From Pelargonium nanum (Eukaryota; Streptophyta; Magnoliopsida; Geraniales; Geraniaceae), in NCBI GenBank assembly GCA_036897485.1, contig JAYMTF010000477.1, positions 1 to 35,562 on the forward strand: a stretch of 35,562 bases of DNA, written 5' to 3'. Shown in pieces: positions 21,893-32,530 of the stretch. The translations under genes were made by a program, and so were the position numbers. The stretch's first letter is position 1. Every line of letters starts with the position of its first letter. The notes under the pieces were generated by a model that saw only the letters and a list, made by a program, of their open reading frames with translations, had not been told where the DNA came from and made no database searches.

Positions 21893-24080
21893 TCAGGTGT
21901 AGCCTTTCTGTGCTCCAAGATGTTGACGAATATAAAATCAAATGTAAGTGATACAAATAATGGGATATTAAAGTAGCATATATACTTGTGAAATTTTGAT
22001 GGCTTCGGGTGTAGCTTGTAGCACCCGCTGTTGTAATATACATATATAGTGTCGCACAATATGTAGAGCTCTGGAATTCAAATGAATGTCCTCAAGAAAT
22101 TACGTTATATCCTGCTCAGTGCTTTTTTCTGGACGCGGAAGCAATCTAGCTTTTCATAGTTGTCAAAGTCGTAACTCCTAACCACATGAGCTGATCTGCA
22201 TTGATTTTGTTAGGTCTGTATCAAACTCAACCTAGCACCAATGTTGGTTTGTAAATCTATATCTTAGGAGCATTTAGTTCGTTTTTTTGTCACCTTCACT
22301 TGTTGTCTCCCTTAACATTCTGCCTCGTACCAAAGTATAAATAAATCCTTCTATATTTTCATTTCTAAACCTATTATGAGTGTTTTGATTGTAGATTCAT
22401 GGTCTGAAAGCAAGAAAGTAGTTGCTAGACAATGACATTATCTTCCGGTTTGTTTTCTTTTTGTATTTTTCTCTCCTCCAGTAACCTCCAAAGATCACAT
22501 AGCTAATATTTGGCTGGTCAAGAAACTATTTTGCAATGAGTGGACATGAAATCTACAGGTTCTTCATGTTTTACACATAAAAAACAAGAAGAAGACGCTA
22601 TTTTTCTGAAGAAAAAAGAGCTCCATTACCAACCATTTTGAGCTCTAGAAGGATTGTAGTAATGCTTTATATTTGCATTTTGCATTTGAGATTATACTAT
22701 AGCAACATGATCTGTTAAACTAGAGATGAAGTTAGGGTTATGATTTTCAAACCAGGCTTGGTCTTGTTTGGTAGCAAAGAAAATTAATTTTTTTTTTTGT
22801 TGCTATTTTTGCTAAGCAACAATATGTAGTTTTCGGCCAACGTGGAGCCAGTTAAGAGAGGAGGAAAAAATAAAATTGTTTTAGAATTTGATGAAGACGT
22901 GTGGACATGAAAATCTACAAAACATGGGTCCTAGGAATTATGCCAAAGCATTGACAAACATGTCTTTATGGGAAGCTCCAAATTGAGATTAACCATCCCC
23001 ATTTACAGAGTATTGACATTTTGAAATTTTATAGTCACATGTCTCTCATCATCTGAATTTTGAATGATGTGCTTTGCATTGGTGAATTATGAACCATCAA
23101 TCAAACATCAAGAACTTGAAAATAAGTTTTAACGACTTATGAAGAGAGACCTAGGAACAAATTTACATCTTGATGGTATATTAGTCTTATTTTGCACAAT
23201 TGAGGAAGAAACTAATTGTGCCCTTAAACTGTAGGATGGCAGATTAATTCGAATTCGACAAAAACTTGACGACTCTGATTTCAACATACACAATAACATT
23301 AATATAACATTTGAATAATGTTGTAACAAATTCAAAAAATATCAACTAACTCATTTTGTAATAGGTGAAATATATAATTTCCGTCGACCATAAATGTCAA
23401 TGAAAGAAAAGAGTAAAAGAAATTAGGTAGTGAGTGGAGCCGTGGAGAATATTTCAAAAAATAAGGCTAAAAATAGGGAAGCTATTAGCTACTGTACATA
23501 TGACTTACAACTTAAATTCCATTACAATCACGGAATGACCTACCAAACGGAACCATGACTTGCTTACCCTTTTTATTTTCCAAGTGAATGTCAATCAACC
23601 ATTCTCTTCCAATCACCACCCCATAACTTTAGCATCACTCTCAGGCTTGTGCTCTAGAACCATCTATCACAATATATCTAATGGCGGAGCTAGATATAGG
23701 TTGTAGTAGGCAAAAACTTATTCTAACTTATAAACAGTAAATTTATAATAGTTGAACTGATGTTCATGCTCTGTTAAGTAGCAATGACTGACCGCTTCAT
23801 ACATCTAAATTCTAAGATTTGAATGACTCTTAAACTTACAAAGTTGAGCGTATTATTTAAAAAAAATGTGTCCTCTCCACTATACTAATTATACTCTTAT
23901 CGCGAACAAAGTAAATTTGTGTTAATTTCTACTTGAAATATGAGAATCTTTTAACTATGTCTTGAGATTATAGTCCAAGGATAGATATGGAGAATAAAAA
24001 TGAAGTTCCAACATTGTTGTTAGAATAAAGTTAGTGGTGAACCACAATCCCACAACTAATAACAAGGTCTTTCTCTAGTT
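21893..24080. other. Intergenic region, permease 3' end to AGP promoter
   Basis: This AT-rich spacer should contain the permease 3' UTR and distal promoter of the arabinogalactan-like gene. A phrase ATGGCGGAGCTAGATATAGG near 23681 resembles termini of common plant DNA-transposon relics but has no partner end. No open frame of note and no RNA gene was recognised. Confidence 0.4.
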
Positions 24081-24082
24081 GG

Positions 24083-24173
24083 CACGTGTCTCCCACTTAC
24101 TTGATGAAATTGCACAACAACTCCATCCACTCAATCAATGCCACACAACCACATCATCATTCTCCTATATATC
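24083..24173 (+). promoter_or_regulatory. Promoter of the AGP-like gene: G-box and TATA box
   Basis: A perfect G-box CACGTG lies at 24083-24088 and a canonical plant TATA box, CTATATATC, at 24165-24173. The TATA box is about 118 bases before the start codon at 24291. A CT-rich tract at about 24207-24226 follows where the leader is expected. The spacing fits a standard plant promoter. Confidence 0.65.
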
Positions 24174-24290
24174 AACCTCCTCACACCCCTTTCCTCTAAA
24201 ATTCACAACCTCTCTCTCTCTCCTTAAACTCCAATTAACCTACCTAGCTACTCTACTCATACCTCCAAAGACAAGCCATACACATTACAT

Positions 24291-24749
24291 ATGGCTCTCA
24301 CACAAGGTACTATGTTCACTCTCATGCTACTTGTGCTCTCTCTTGCCTCCACCAATGCTCAATCTCCCATGGCCTCCCCCATGGCCTCCCCTATGGCCTC
24401 CCCCACCACCATGCCACCATCCACCACCACAATGCCCCCAACAACCACCTCCATGCCACCAACCACCACCACCATGCCACCAACCACCATGGCAACTCCT
24501 CCCACCACAGCCATGCCACCAACCATGTCCATGAGCCCAATGGCCTCCCCACCAATGCCTGACATGCCCTCTCCAACCATGTCCCCTCCGGCCCCCATGA
24601 CGCCGGAGATGTCGCCCATGGCCATGCCGGGAGGGCCAGCGATGAGCCCGGGGTCGGTGCCGGCCACCGAGGGCTCAGGGGGAAGCAGCATCAGAATCAG
24701 CATGGGCTTGGGTGGAGCAGCATTGCTTGGACTTGCTCTTGCTTTCTAA
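24291..24749 (+). CDS. GPI-anchored Met/Pro/Thr-rich arabinogalactan-like protein
   Basis: An intronless frame of 152 aa. Residues 1-24 are a signal peptide (MALTQGTMFTLMLLVLSLAS, cleavage likely before QSP). The body is almost free of Cys and aromatic residues and consists of SPMA and MPPTTT repeats, then MSPPAPMTP-type motifs, with many Ala-Pro, Ser-Pro and Thr-Pro pairs suited to proline hydroxylation and O-glycosylation. A small-residue site EGSGGSS (about 128-134) precedes a hydrophobic tail ISMGLGGAALLGLALAF that ends the protein, the standard GPI-anchor signal. This is the layout of classical arabinogalactan proteins, which sit on the outer plasma membrane and in the cell wall. The very high methionine content (MPP and SPM units) is unlike textbook AGPs, where Ala/Ser/Thr/Pro dominate. 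A perfect TATA box and G-box lie upstream. Confidence 0.88.
   Translation: MALTQGTMFTLMLLVLSLASTNAQSPMASPMASPMASPTTMPPSTTTMPPTTTSMPPTTTTMPPTTMATPPTTAMPPTMSMSPMASPPMPDMPSPTMSPPAPMTPEMSPMAMPGGPAMSPGSVPATEGSGGSSIRISMGLGGAALLGLALAF
24360..24540 (+). repeat. Coding microrepeats SPMA and MPPTTT
   Basis: The AGP-like gene has three back-to-back copies of a 12-base unit (tcYcccatggcc, SPMA) from about 24363, and then degenerate 18- to 21-base units coding MPPTTT. This repetition makes long open frames in other frames and on the other strand, which are artefacts. Confidence 0.75.
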
Positions 24750-25004
24750 ACTCATGCATGTCTCCTCCTATTTTGTTTTGTTCTTTTAATTTATGTAGAT
24801 TATTAATAATTAGTTAAGATATTTATTTGTGTATTCATCTCTATTTTTCAATTGGGTTCTAATTTTGTTGTATACTCATCATTTGTGACTGATGATTATT
24901 TGTGTGAGTGAGGGAGAGGGTACTTATGTTGATGAGGTTTTGTGGATGTTGTGTTACACATCTTGTGTATCATTTAATTTGGAAAGTTTATTTATTTAGA
25001 TATG

Positions 25005-25010
25005 AATAAA
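25005..25010 (+). terminator. Possible poly(A) signal of the AGP-like gene
   Basis: AATAAA lies about 256 bases after the stop codon, in an AT-rich stretch with TTTATTTATT upstream. Plant poly(A) signals are loose, so this is a candidate only. Confidence 0.35.
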
Positions 25011-25254
25011 AGAGAGAACCTTTTGTTTTGTGTTTTCATTTAATTATTACTTCATATGTTGCAATCCCATGGCCATTTATAAAAACCAAAATATATACCA
25101 CCATGAAGTTGTGTTTGATTGTGAATTGGTAGAATTGTAAATATTTAATGCCAATTTTAAGATTATGTAAGGAAGGTAGGTGATTGAATTTGGGTAGATA
25201 GAGAAGTGAAGGTAAATTGCAGTAACAAGAAAATATAGGTGGTAGTTAGCAGCT

Positions 25255-25335
25255 ACCCGTTCTAAAACGAGTTTACGTTTCTTTCGTGTTTTTGTCTTAA
25301 AATGAGTGTTAACATTCATTTTATGACGGATGAAA
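25255..25335. mobile_element. Very short Stowaway-like MITE remnant
   Basis: CCGTTCTAAAACGAGT at the left and ACTCATTTT/AAAATGAGTGTTAACATTCATTTTATGACGG to the right resemble inward copies of the Stowaway terminus (CCGTCCCAAAATGAGTG). The right end reads CATCCGTCATAAAATGAATG on the minus strand. It may be an internally deleted copy of the family seen complete at 32020-32282. Confidence 0.4.
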
Positions 25336-25372
25336 TATATATATTAAGGTAATCAGAAATACAAATGATGTG

Positions 25373-25516
25373 GTCTCCTAGGAGATGACGCAATGACCAA
25401 GACACACATCTTCATGTGGAAAGTCGTGGGTTCAACTCTCATTGCATCGGGTGGGTTAGAGTTTCGGGTTAAAAAGAGGGAGCTACCCATTGTATAGCTC
25501 AACTGATAAAAAAAAT
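25373..25516 (+). mobile_element. SINE with 13-bp target-site duplication
   Basis: A 144-base element is flanked by perfect copies of TACAAATGATGTG at 25360-25372 and 25517-25529. It carries a B-box-like GTGGGTTCAACTCTC at about 25429-25443 and ends in an A8 tract. The front half differs from the SINEs in the VAP27 gene, so it is a separate family. The tail phrase AGCTACCCATTGTATAGCTCAACTG is a useful probe for other copies. Confidence 0.8.
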
Positions 25517-26689
25517 TACAAATGATGTGTGGAAGAAAATGGAAGTGGTGAGGTGAATGTGAATATATGCTGCTTTTGGAAAAGAGAAGGTGTCCTCCAA
25601 TGCTAGAGTGCTTTTAGGAGTGGAGGAGAGGAGTTAAAGAAACAAGATATTTTAAGGGGAATGGGCCTATAGGTAGTGGAGGGAGAGAGACAAGAAATGG
25701 GTTGGGGATAACATATTGGTGTGAGTTGTGACATAGGAACATGACTAGGAAAGTGATGTTCACATGGGTGTTTTAGTCCCCACACCTTAAGCTTTTCTTT
25801 TTTCTTTTCTTTTCTTCAAGTATAATTCTATTAGTGTCCTATAGTTGTTGCACACATTAAAACAAGGTCATATTGGTGCCATGTTTTTTCAACCTAAGAA
25901 AATTTTCAACTCAAGTTAATATTTCATATTCTTATGGAAACATCAATGACTTGAGTATTATATTGCTCTATCTAAAATCTTGATTCCCATGTTTCTATTT
26001 ACGAGATTGAAGGAGTGCGAGAATTTATTTATATCTAATAATTTTTTATCCCGTAAGAAATTTTGTTGTAAACAAAAAAGTTAACACACAAAAATGAGAA
26101 CATTTTGGACCATTATTTTTCCTCTTTTTTAAAGATTTTGTTCATTACGGACTCTTTTAGCTCTCCTACAAACAATGAAACAGACAATTAGTAAATTTTG
26201 TCACACGTGTTTTCTCTTTTCATTACTTTCTTGAATTTACGTAACCCTTCTTTTGACTCTAACATGAAATAACAAACATACTGTAAGAGATATTACAAAA
26301 ATAAATAAATATATTTTTCTTTTCTTGTATCTTAATAGTCCAATAAACCTCTTTTAAAAAACTAAAAAAGGAAGAAGAAAAGAAGTTAATGTTTCATTAG
26401 GCTCTTTGAGCCTCACCTAACATAAAAATGGTGTACTTTATGAAGGAAAAGCAATGGAGCATTGTGATTAAACTATGAAAGGCAATGATTAAAGGCACTC
26501 AGTTATGAAAAAGAAAGTCTCTTTCCCAACAATTTATATTGTTGAAGAAAGAAAGTGACCAAGCATATATGCATTTTTATGACTTTGTGACATTCCAATT
26601 TAGACCCATTATATAATATCACAAAACACACCCAACAATCATTCCATTTCTCCTTTTCCAAGTTGGCATATAGAGTTCATTTCTTTATC

Positions 26690-26765
26690 TGACACCAGCT
26701 GAAAAACTCAAACTTGAAACCTCAGGAGAACATCAAGCGCTTTAAACTGTTTGACCCAAATGCGT
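26690..26765 (-). mobile_element. Decayed tRNA-derived SINE
   Basis: On the minus strand an A-box-like ACAGTTTAAAGCGCTTG is followed by GAGGTTTCAAGTTTGAGT, matching the layout GGTTTAAGGCGCTTG...GAGGTCTCAAGTTCGAGT of the SINE at 13489-13588. The B box has lost its CG to TG changes. No duplication or A-tail is clear, so it is an older copy. Confidence 0.55.
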
Positions 26766-27690
26766 GTCGGTAATACATACCAACTCAACAACAGTTTCCA
26801 AGCACAAATCATTGGCACCTCAAATCCAGATTACATCTTATAAACAAAACTAAGGTTCCTTAAATGATATCTGTTAACACAAAATTAGATTGCTAAGAGA
26901 CAGAATTGAGATTCTCAAACAAAACATAAACAAGGATCATATATTTCATAAACAAAAGAGCATTGGATTCCCATTTTAGACAGCTAACAAGTGAGAGTAA
27001 GAATCTTATTTTTAGAAAGAAAGAACAGAACACTTTTTAGTGTTTCTCCAAGAAGACGTGCTCGAATCGAATGTCATATAGCCACTTGCTGTAAATTCAA
27101 CAGAAAGTCAGTAAAATAGGCACCATTCCTAGAATGTAACTCAAATATTTTGGACAGCCGCCATTAGAGCATAATAGTATTATTATACGCACACGCAGCC
27201 CCTGCATTACACAAAATTACACTGACAAGTGACTTGAAACAGTAGCACCAATATGTCGTAGAACTGATCTTCGACAAAACAAGGGTCCTACTATTTTATG
27301 GCTCACGACCCATGAAGCCATGAAACAAAGACAGTGTGAAGAAGAAGAATCTACATAAACATGTACACTCTACTTCATTTTCATACTTTTGATCTAAATA
27401 TGCATGTTATGTTATGTTAACTTACAAAATAAAAAGAAGCAGAGTGTATTTTACTACTATTTCGAAGAACCTTAGAAGTTGTAAGTATGATTATTTTACT
27501 AATTTTTCATTGAGGTAATCTGCACACATTTGTACCTCTTATCTATATGTGTGAATCAATTTGCACATTCGGGCAACGAGTGCCAAACAGAAGGTCAAAG
27601 CCTCAGGATAAGAGGGGGCTCAGATAAGGTGTTTCTAGACAAATCGTTCAATGGTGTCTTACCTAATTGATATTTGTCTTCATTTATATT

Positions 27691-30600
27691 TTATTTTCTC
27701 CTTTGTTTTCTTCGGCACTCTGGACAATCCCAGCAAGGAGATATATTTGTACTTGAGTGGCTGCCTTGGAGCTTGCTGGGTGGCACATTCAAGTCTTCCA
27801 CCAGAACTTGTCTCACCTTATCATTATCTTCAGTTAATTGGCCAATAACTTGCTGGTGTTTCAAAACCTACAAGCATGGCAAACTTTGGATTATTGGGCA
27901 GTTAAAATAAACTCGGCTTAGCAATAGCAACAACCTCGTTCTAACAGACTGGCTTCAAAATCATTTAAGGAATACCAAATAACGAGAAACATTACCATCT
28001 GAAGAATGTTGTTTTCTGACCGCAAGCGTCCAGCCTATGGAAGTAATATCCAAGAATTAGAACTTCATATGAAGGGGAACATTGAACATCATCACAAGTA
28101 AACTGAAAGCACATTTAAAACGCGATTGTGCCATTGATCATAATATAATCACAAGAGGTTGCAACAAAATGGTGTTTTTGAGGATCATCAAGAAATACAA
28201 AATAAAGAAAAACAAGAAAGGTCACTAGGATCGATTGTCTGTATTATTTGGTAGGATGGCATGCCCGTGGGGTATTACAAACATAAAATGTTGGTACATA
28301 GCCACAAGTGCAATACAATGTATTCAAAGAATTGCCCTGCATCTAGTCATGAATCAAAACCGGTATGATTATGACTATACTTAAATATATAGAACAAAGA
28401 AAAATTAAAGTCCTAATATGACCAAACAAATTTATACTTGAATCATTATAGTTTCAAAAGCTTAACATATGCTCATGTTGTATAAACAGTTTGCCAAAGT
28501 TTAGAAGTTTTTTAAGCCTGCTGGCTACAACAAAAGAGAATACGGTGCAGATACAACAGTTCAACCTCATTAACTGTCCATATCTAGAAATGATTACAAA
28601 TTATCATCGTGAATGCAAGCAACAGTTATGAAATTCAAAGCAAACCTAACCACTGACTATTCGAACGAGCAAACTACTGCACCCAGCCTCCCTCTATAAC
28701 GGTTAGAACACAGTTAGGGAAATTGGGGATAACCCTTTGACGCTTAAAACCATCTTTACAGGGGTAACTGAAAGGAATGTCTAAGTCAAACAGCACAAAG
28801 GTGGCGGCTCAGTCAGAACAATCAGACCAACAATGCTGAAGATTTATGCAAAAATTTAGATTTTAGTTAAATGTGTGCAGAAAAATCCTGAATCAAAATT
28901 TATGAAGCCAAATCGTAAGTCTTGGAATTCTTTCAAAGGCGGTACATACCACTTGATTCAGTTCAATGTCCTCTTCAGTCAGAACTGGATTCTGCAGAGA
29001 ACTGCCGAGAATGCGTTCTGTTGGACTGCCAAAAGTAGTGTCTACTTCAGTTTTTGATGAAAGACCTTCATAAATAGAATCTGAACCGATATTTCCAAGA
29101 GGACCAAGACCAGTATTTCCTAATCCAGGCAGGTCTTGAGATGTGTGGTCTGCTAATTTGGTTGACAGCTGCATGATACTCTCCACTGTTTTTTTATTTG
29201 CGGGGTCATTTATCATGCTCAGGCTACTCTGCAAAGATGATGGAAGAGCACCTCGACCAATGGGCAAATTTGGCAGCATTCCAGCTTTCATCATCATCTT
29301 TATCATCACTTGCTAGAAAATTTGAAGATCGTATTTTAGATCTAAGTAGCATATCCTTAAGACTTGAGAGGTAACTTATACCAAGAGGAAGGATACATAC
29401 CACACAGTAAGCTTGAATATTCTGCACAACCCCAGGCTTCACAGCAAGACCTGACATGTAAATGTCAAATTTTCAGCTTTGAAGTTCAACTTTGTAGAAG
29501 GGGAATAGAGCATGTATGAATGTCTGGAGTTGTGAAGATAATTTGATTAAAAGTTTGGATGTGTCCGAAGCGTATCATGTATTCAACACAATAGGAGACA
29601 TTTCTTCCATAGAGAGCATAAGTAGCACATGTTGCATCTAGAAAAAAGGTATAATTTGTATGTATTGAATAATTGGACTTGTGAAGGGAATTCGACTAAA
29701 ACTTGGGACTTTTCCTAAGCATAACCTGGATGTATCCAACAGAATAGGAGGCATTTCTACCATAAAGATAGAATAAGGGGCATGTTGCACAAACGGACAT
29801 TTATACCAATTTGCAATGCCAAGAAAACTGTGAGAATTCACTTGGTATTCATACAACAAAATTCAAGCATATCAGCACACAAAGATCATACATAAACATA
29901 ATCAATATTCATCTGCCCCAAAATGAGTGTCTTGTCTCTTTATAGAAATTGTCCCAAAACGAGAGTCCGCTTTCCATTTTAGGAAGCTAGTAGTAAATGA
30001 ATTATCAATAATATCTTTATGATAAGTTAGTTATAACTCATTGAATTTATTCCAAATAATGTACATTGGGTACATGGGAAGTGTCCAACACCAACTCACT
30101 TCTCCTTAAAAGATTTCAGAAAATGAATACAAGACACTCATTTTGGGATGGAGGGAAAATTAATTATCTATTTTTCCTGGTAACTAACACATGACATACC
30201 AACTCCAAAACCATGGCTAAATCCAACTCCATATCCAATGCCTGCTCCAGTTTTTTCAGCTTTTGTCCTTATCGTTCTCAACTGAAATATGAAAAATGAG
30301 AAATAAGAAACTCAATGGAAAGTGAACTATAAAGAATCATAATATTAATAATAAGTGGGGGAAAAACACTGATATTTTGACTTACAGAACGATTTACATG
30401 TCTGTTAACACCAGAAAATGCATCTGTTGCACCTTTAGTGGCCTTCATCATTTGGCCCACAATCGGTACATTACCTGAAACATAGTTTTAGCATTGGGGT
30501 TTACTAAGATATACCAAACTTACAAGAAAGAATCAGTTTAGTACTTGTTTACAACATAACCTAGTAAAAAAGAACCCTAATCAGCCAGACTGCCAGAGTG

Positions 30601-31646
30601 GTAGAATTTCAACACATCAACAACTAATATAGTGATATATAAAAATCAAACTAGCTATACACCTTTATCTGCTTGTAATGAGAAAACGTAAATATTTGCT
30701 GGTATCAAGTTTTAAAATAAGACTCAGAGCTATTGACAAGCAGATTATCCTCAACAATGCAAGAATAAAAACCCACATAGAATCATGAGTTCCACAACAT
30801 GCCATGGAACTCACTATGATTATAAATAAATAAATATAAATAGTTCCCTCAAAGCCTTTTCTTTTACCTTTGAATCAAAGTAACCTACACCGTGTGCGTT
30901 CAAAGTACAATGTCAAGGCCAACCAACATTCTATAGCAATAAAAACTAAATTGAGGAGGAATCCGACCTCTCAAGTATCAAAACTATAGAAGGTTTCTTG
31001 ATGCTGAAGCATGAAAAAACCTCATTTTTTCTTCCTTTTTCTTAAAATAAGGTTTATGCAGTGAGAAGAAAAACAATGTTGACACCGGTAAACAAATATA
31101 ATAAAGTGAAACAATGGGATGCGACAAGTTTGTGTAGTGTGATGGTATTCTATATTGACGCTTTTATTTATTTCTATTAGTTTCTTACATCTATGAGAAT
31201 ACCAGTACAACTTTTCTGACTTTGATTATAAAGCGTTATAACAACCAAGATAGAGTCGTAATCAACAACTCCAGCAATTTACCAACTACATTGTTCTTTA
31301 TGTGGCATTTGAAGCTCAAATTCTTTATGCATCAAAGCATAAACTGAAGTACGAATTTTTCCTAAGGAATTAATAACAAAACCATCACACAAAAGTAACA
31401 TTAGCATCACAAATGGATACTAAACAAAATCAACTAGCCCTCCTATCATTTCTAGCTTCTACAAACTAGACCCAAATTGCCTGAGCACACAAAAACAATA
31501 ATTTATCTTCTTTCCCTACATTTTCACAGCAACAAAACATAAAACCAAACGAAATCAACACAAAAACAACAAGTATTTGGTTACATGTCACCTGATTGCT
31601 TATTGGTTTCACCAGTTTTGGGTCTGAAGAGCCCTCCAAAGTCCAT
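27691..31646 (-). CDS. Conserved-looking plant protein of unknown function
   Basis: Seven minus-strand exons, 31592-31646, 30386-30474, 30200-30281, 29401-29450, 28950-29312, 27996-28034 and 27691-27867, close in frame over 855 bases to 284 aa. It starts MDFGGLFRPKTGETNKQSG. Residues 19-90 contain VGQMMKATKGATDAFSG and a glycine-rich stretch GAGIGYGVGFSHGFGVGLAV. Residues 93-125 are methionine-rich and amphipathic (QVMIKMMMKAGMLPNLPIGRG), followed by a Ser/Gly/Leu-rich linker with GLGNTGLGPLGNIG. Residues about 214-255 form a probable coiled coil (AGRLRSENNILQM, VLKHQQVIGQLTEDNDKV). The protein ends in a small cysteine cluster C271-x2-C274-x2-C277 and a basic tail RRKQRRK. There is no signal peptide. 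I do not recognise the family. The clean seven-exon structure with standard borders argues that it is a real gene. The gene stands alone, with a diverged duplication in one intron. Confidence 0.82.
29513..29790. repeat. Diverged tandem duplication of about 150 bp in an intron
   Basis: Two copies, about 29513-29636 and 29657-29789, share ordered blocks: TTGTGAAG (29530 and 29679), CGACTAAAAxTTxGG-like, ACAxAATAGGAGxCATTTCTxCCATA, and CATGTTGCA (29628 and 29781). The offset is 149-153 bases. The copies lie in the intron 29451-30199 of the unknown gene. Confidence 0.7.
29909..30158. mobile_element. Stowaway-type MITE, partly decayed
   Basis: The left side reads CTGCCCCAAAATGAGTGTCTTGT and the right side ACAAGACACTCATTTTGGGATGGAGGG, an inverted pair of the type CTCCCTCCGTCCCAAAATGAGTGTCTTGT. 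The left terminus has lost part of the CTCCCTCCGT end. The length is about 250 bases. It lies in the intron 29451-30199 of the unknown gene, beside the tandem duplication. Confidence 0.7.
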
Positions 31647-32019
31647 CTCTCAAAATAACTCAGACCCAATGAGAGACAAAAAGTTGGGTTGTAACGAGAT
31701 TTATGGAGCGACCAGCACAGATACCAACCGCACAACCAACGCCAAAGCCTGCAAATACTTAACCCGCTTAGAGAGTAAACGGATTCTTCCATCGGATTCC
31801 CAGAAAACCCTTTTTTCCTCTCTCTCTCTCTGACAGAGATACAATGTAGTATTTATGTTTTCCGAAGAAAAAGATTCAGCGGGATGAGGTTTGACAATGA
31901 CATCCACTTAAAAGCGTCAACTGCGAGTTTGTGAGTACGCTCAGAATTGTCAAGATTTAAACTGAAAAATACAAAACAGAGGGTGATTTCTGTTAAGTAT
32001 TGTTTTGTGTAATTAAATA
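31647..32019. other. Upstream region of the unknown gene
   Basis: This minus-strand upstream region includes an AG-rich tract (plus-strand ctctctctctctc near 31818-31832) that probably lies in the leader or core promoter. No other gene is seen before the MITE at 32020. Confidence 0.4.
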
Positions 32020-32282
32020 CTCCCTCCGTCCCAAAATGAGTGTCCTGTTTGTCTAAATTTTTTGTCCCATAATGAGTGTCTTGTTTCTATTTTTAGGTTA
32101 TTATATTATTGTTTTTCTCATATTACCCTTGTCACTTATGAAGTGCACATGAGCATATCTGAACTGCACATGGGGTGTAGGGGGAGAAAGTGAGGATAAT
32201 ATTGAAAACACATTAAATTATTTGGTAATCCTTCATTTTTGCAAGAAATAGAAACAGGACACTAATTTTGAGACTGAGGAAG
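32020..32282. mobile_element. Complete Stowaway-type MITE (263 bp)
   Basis: The left terminus CTCCCTCCGTCCCAAAATGAGTGTCCTGTTT (32020-32050, shown here in outline: 13-base CTCCCTCCGTCCC then AAAATGAGTGTCC) is mirrored at the right by GGACACTAATTTTGAGACTGAGGAAG. The element is flanked by TA on both sides (32018-32019 and 32283-32284), the target-site duplication of Tc1/mariner-type transposons. It has no coding capacity. An inner sub-repeat (GTCCCATAATGAGTGTCTTGTTTC near 32067) repeats part of the terminus. Confidence 0.85.
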
Positions 32283-32299
32283 TATATGAAATAACTTTC

Positions 32300-32318
32300 T
32301 TAATATATATATATATAT
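32300..32318. repeat. (AT)n microsatellite
   Basis: A short TA dinucleotide run next to the MITE. Such tracts are common Stowaway targets. Confidence 0.8.
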
Positions 32319-32530
32319 TATATAACTATTTGTATTCAATTATTTTGTTAATATGACCGTTCAACCGTATATTTCATTAATCACGCTGTCACTTGCACAC
32401 TTGTTATTCATGGTAGATTGAACTTAAACTGATACAAAGACACCATATACAATACATGCACAATATGTTCACACATACAATACCTTAAATCCACCAAATT
32501 CAAGGAAAAACATCAAAAGTAATGAACATC

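Larger units (their letters stand above)
24750..27690. other. Intergenic region, AGP-like gene to unknown gene
   Basis: Besides the SINEs and MITE remnant listed, this spacer holds T/C-rich simple sequence (25790-25815) and AT-rich DNA. The right part, from about 27000, probably includes the 3' UTR of the gene ending at 27691. No coding frame was recognised. Confidence 0.45.

Noticed and set aside
24079-24703. Open frames in other frames of the AGP-like gene (Pro/His-rich, Trp-rich, Met/Gly-rich)
   Set aside because: They are shadows of the low-complexity coding repeat. Only the frame starting at 24291 has a signal peptide and GPI tail.
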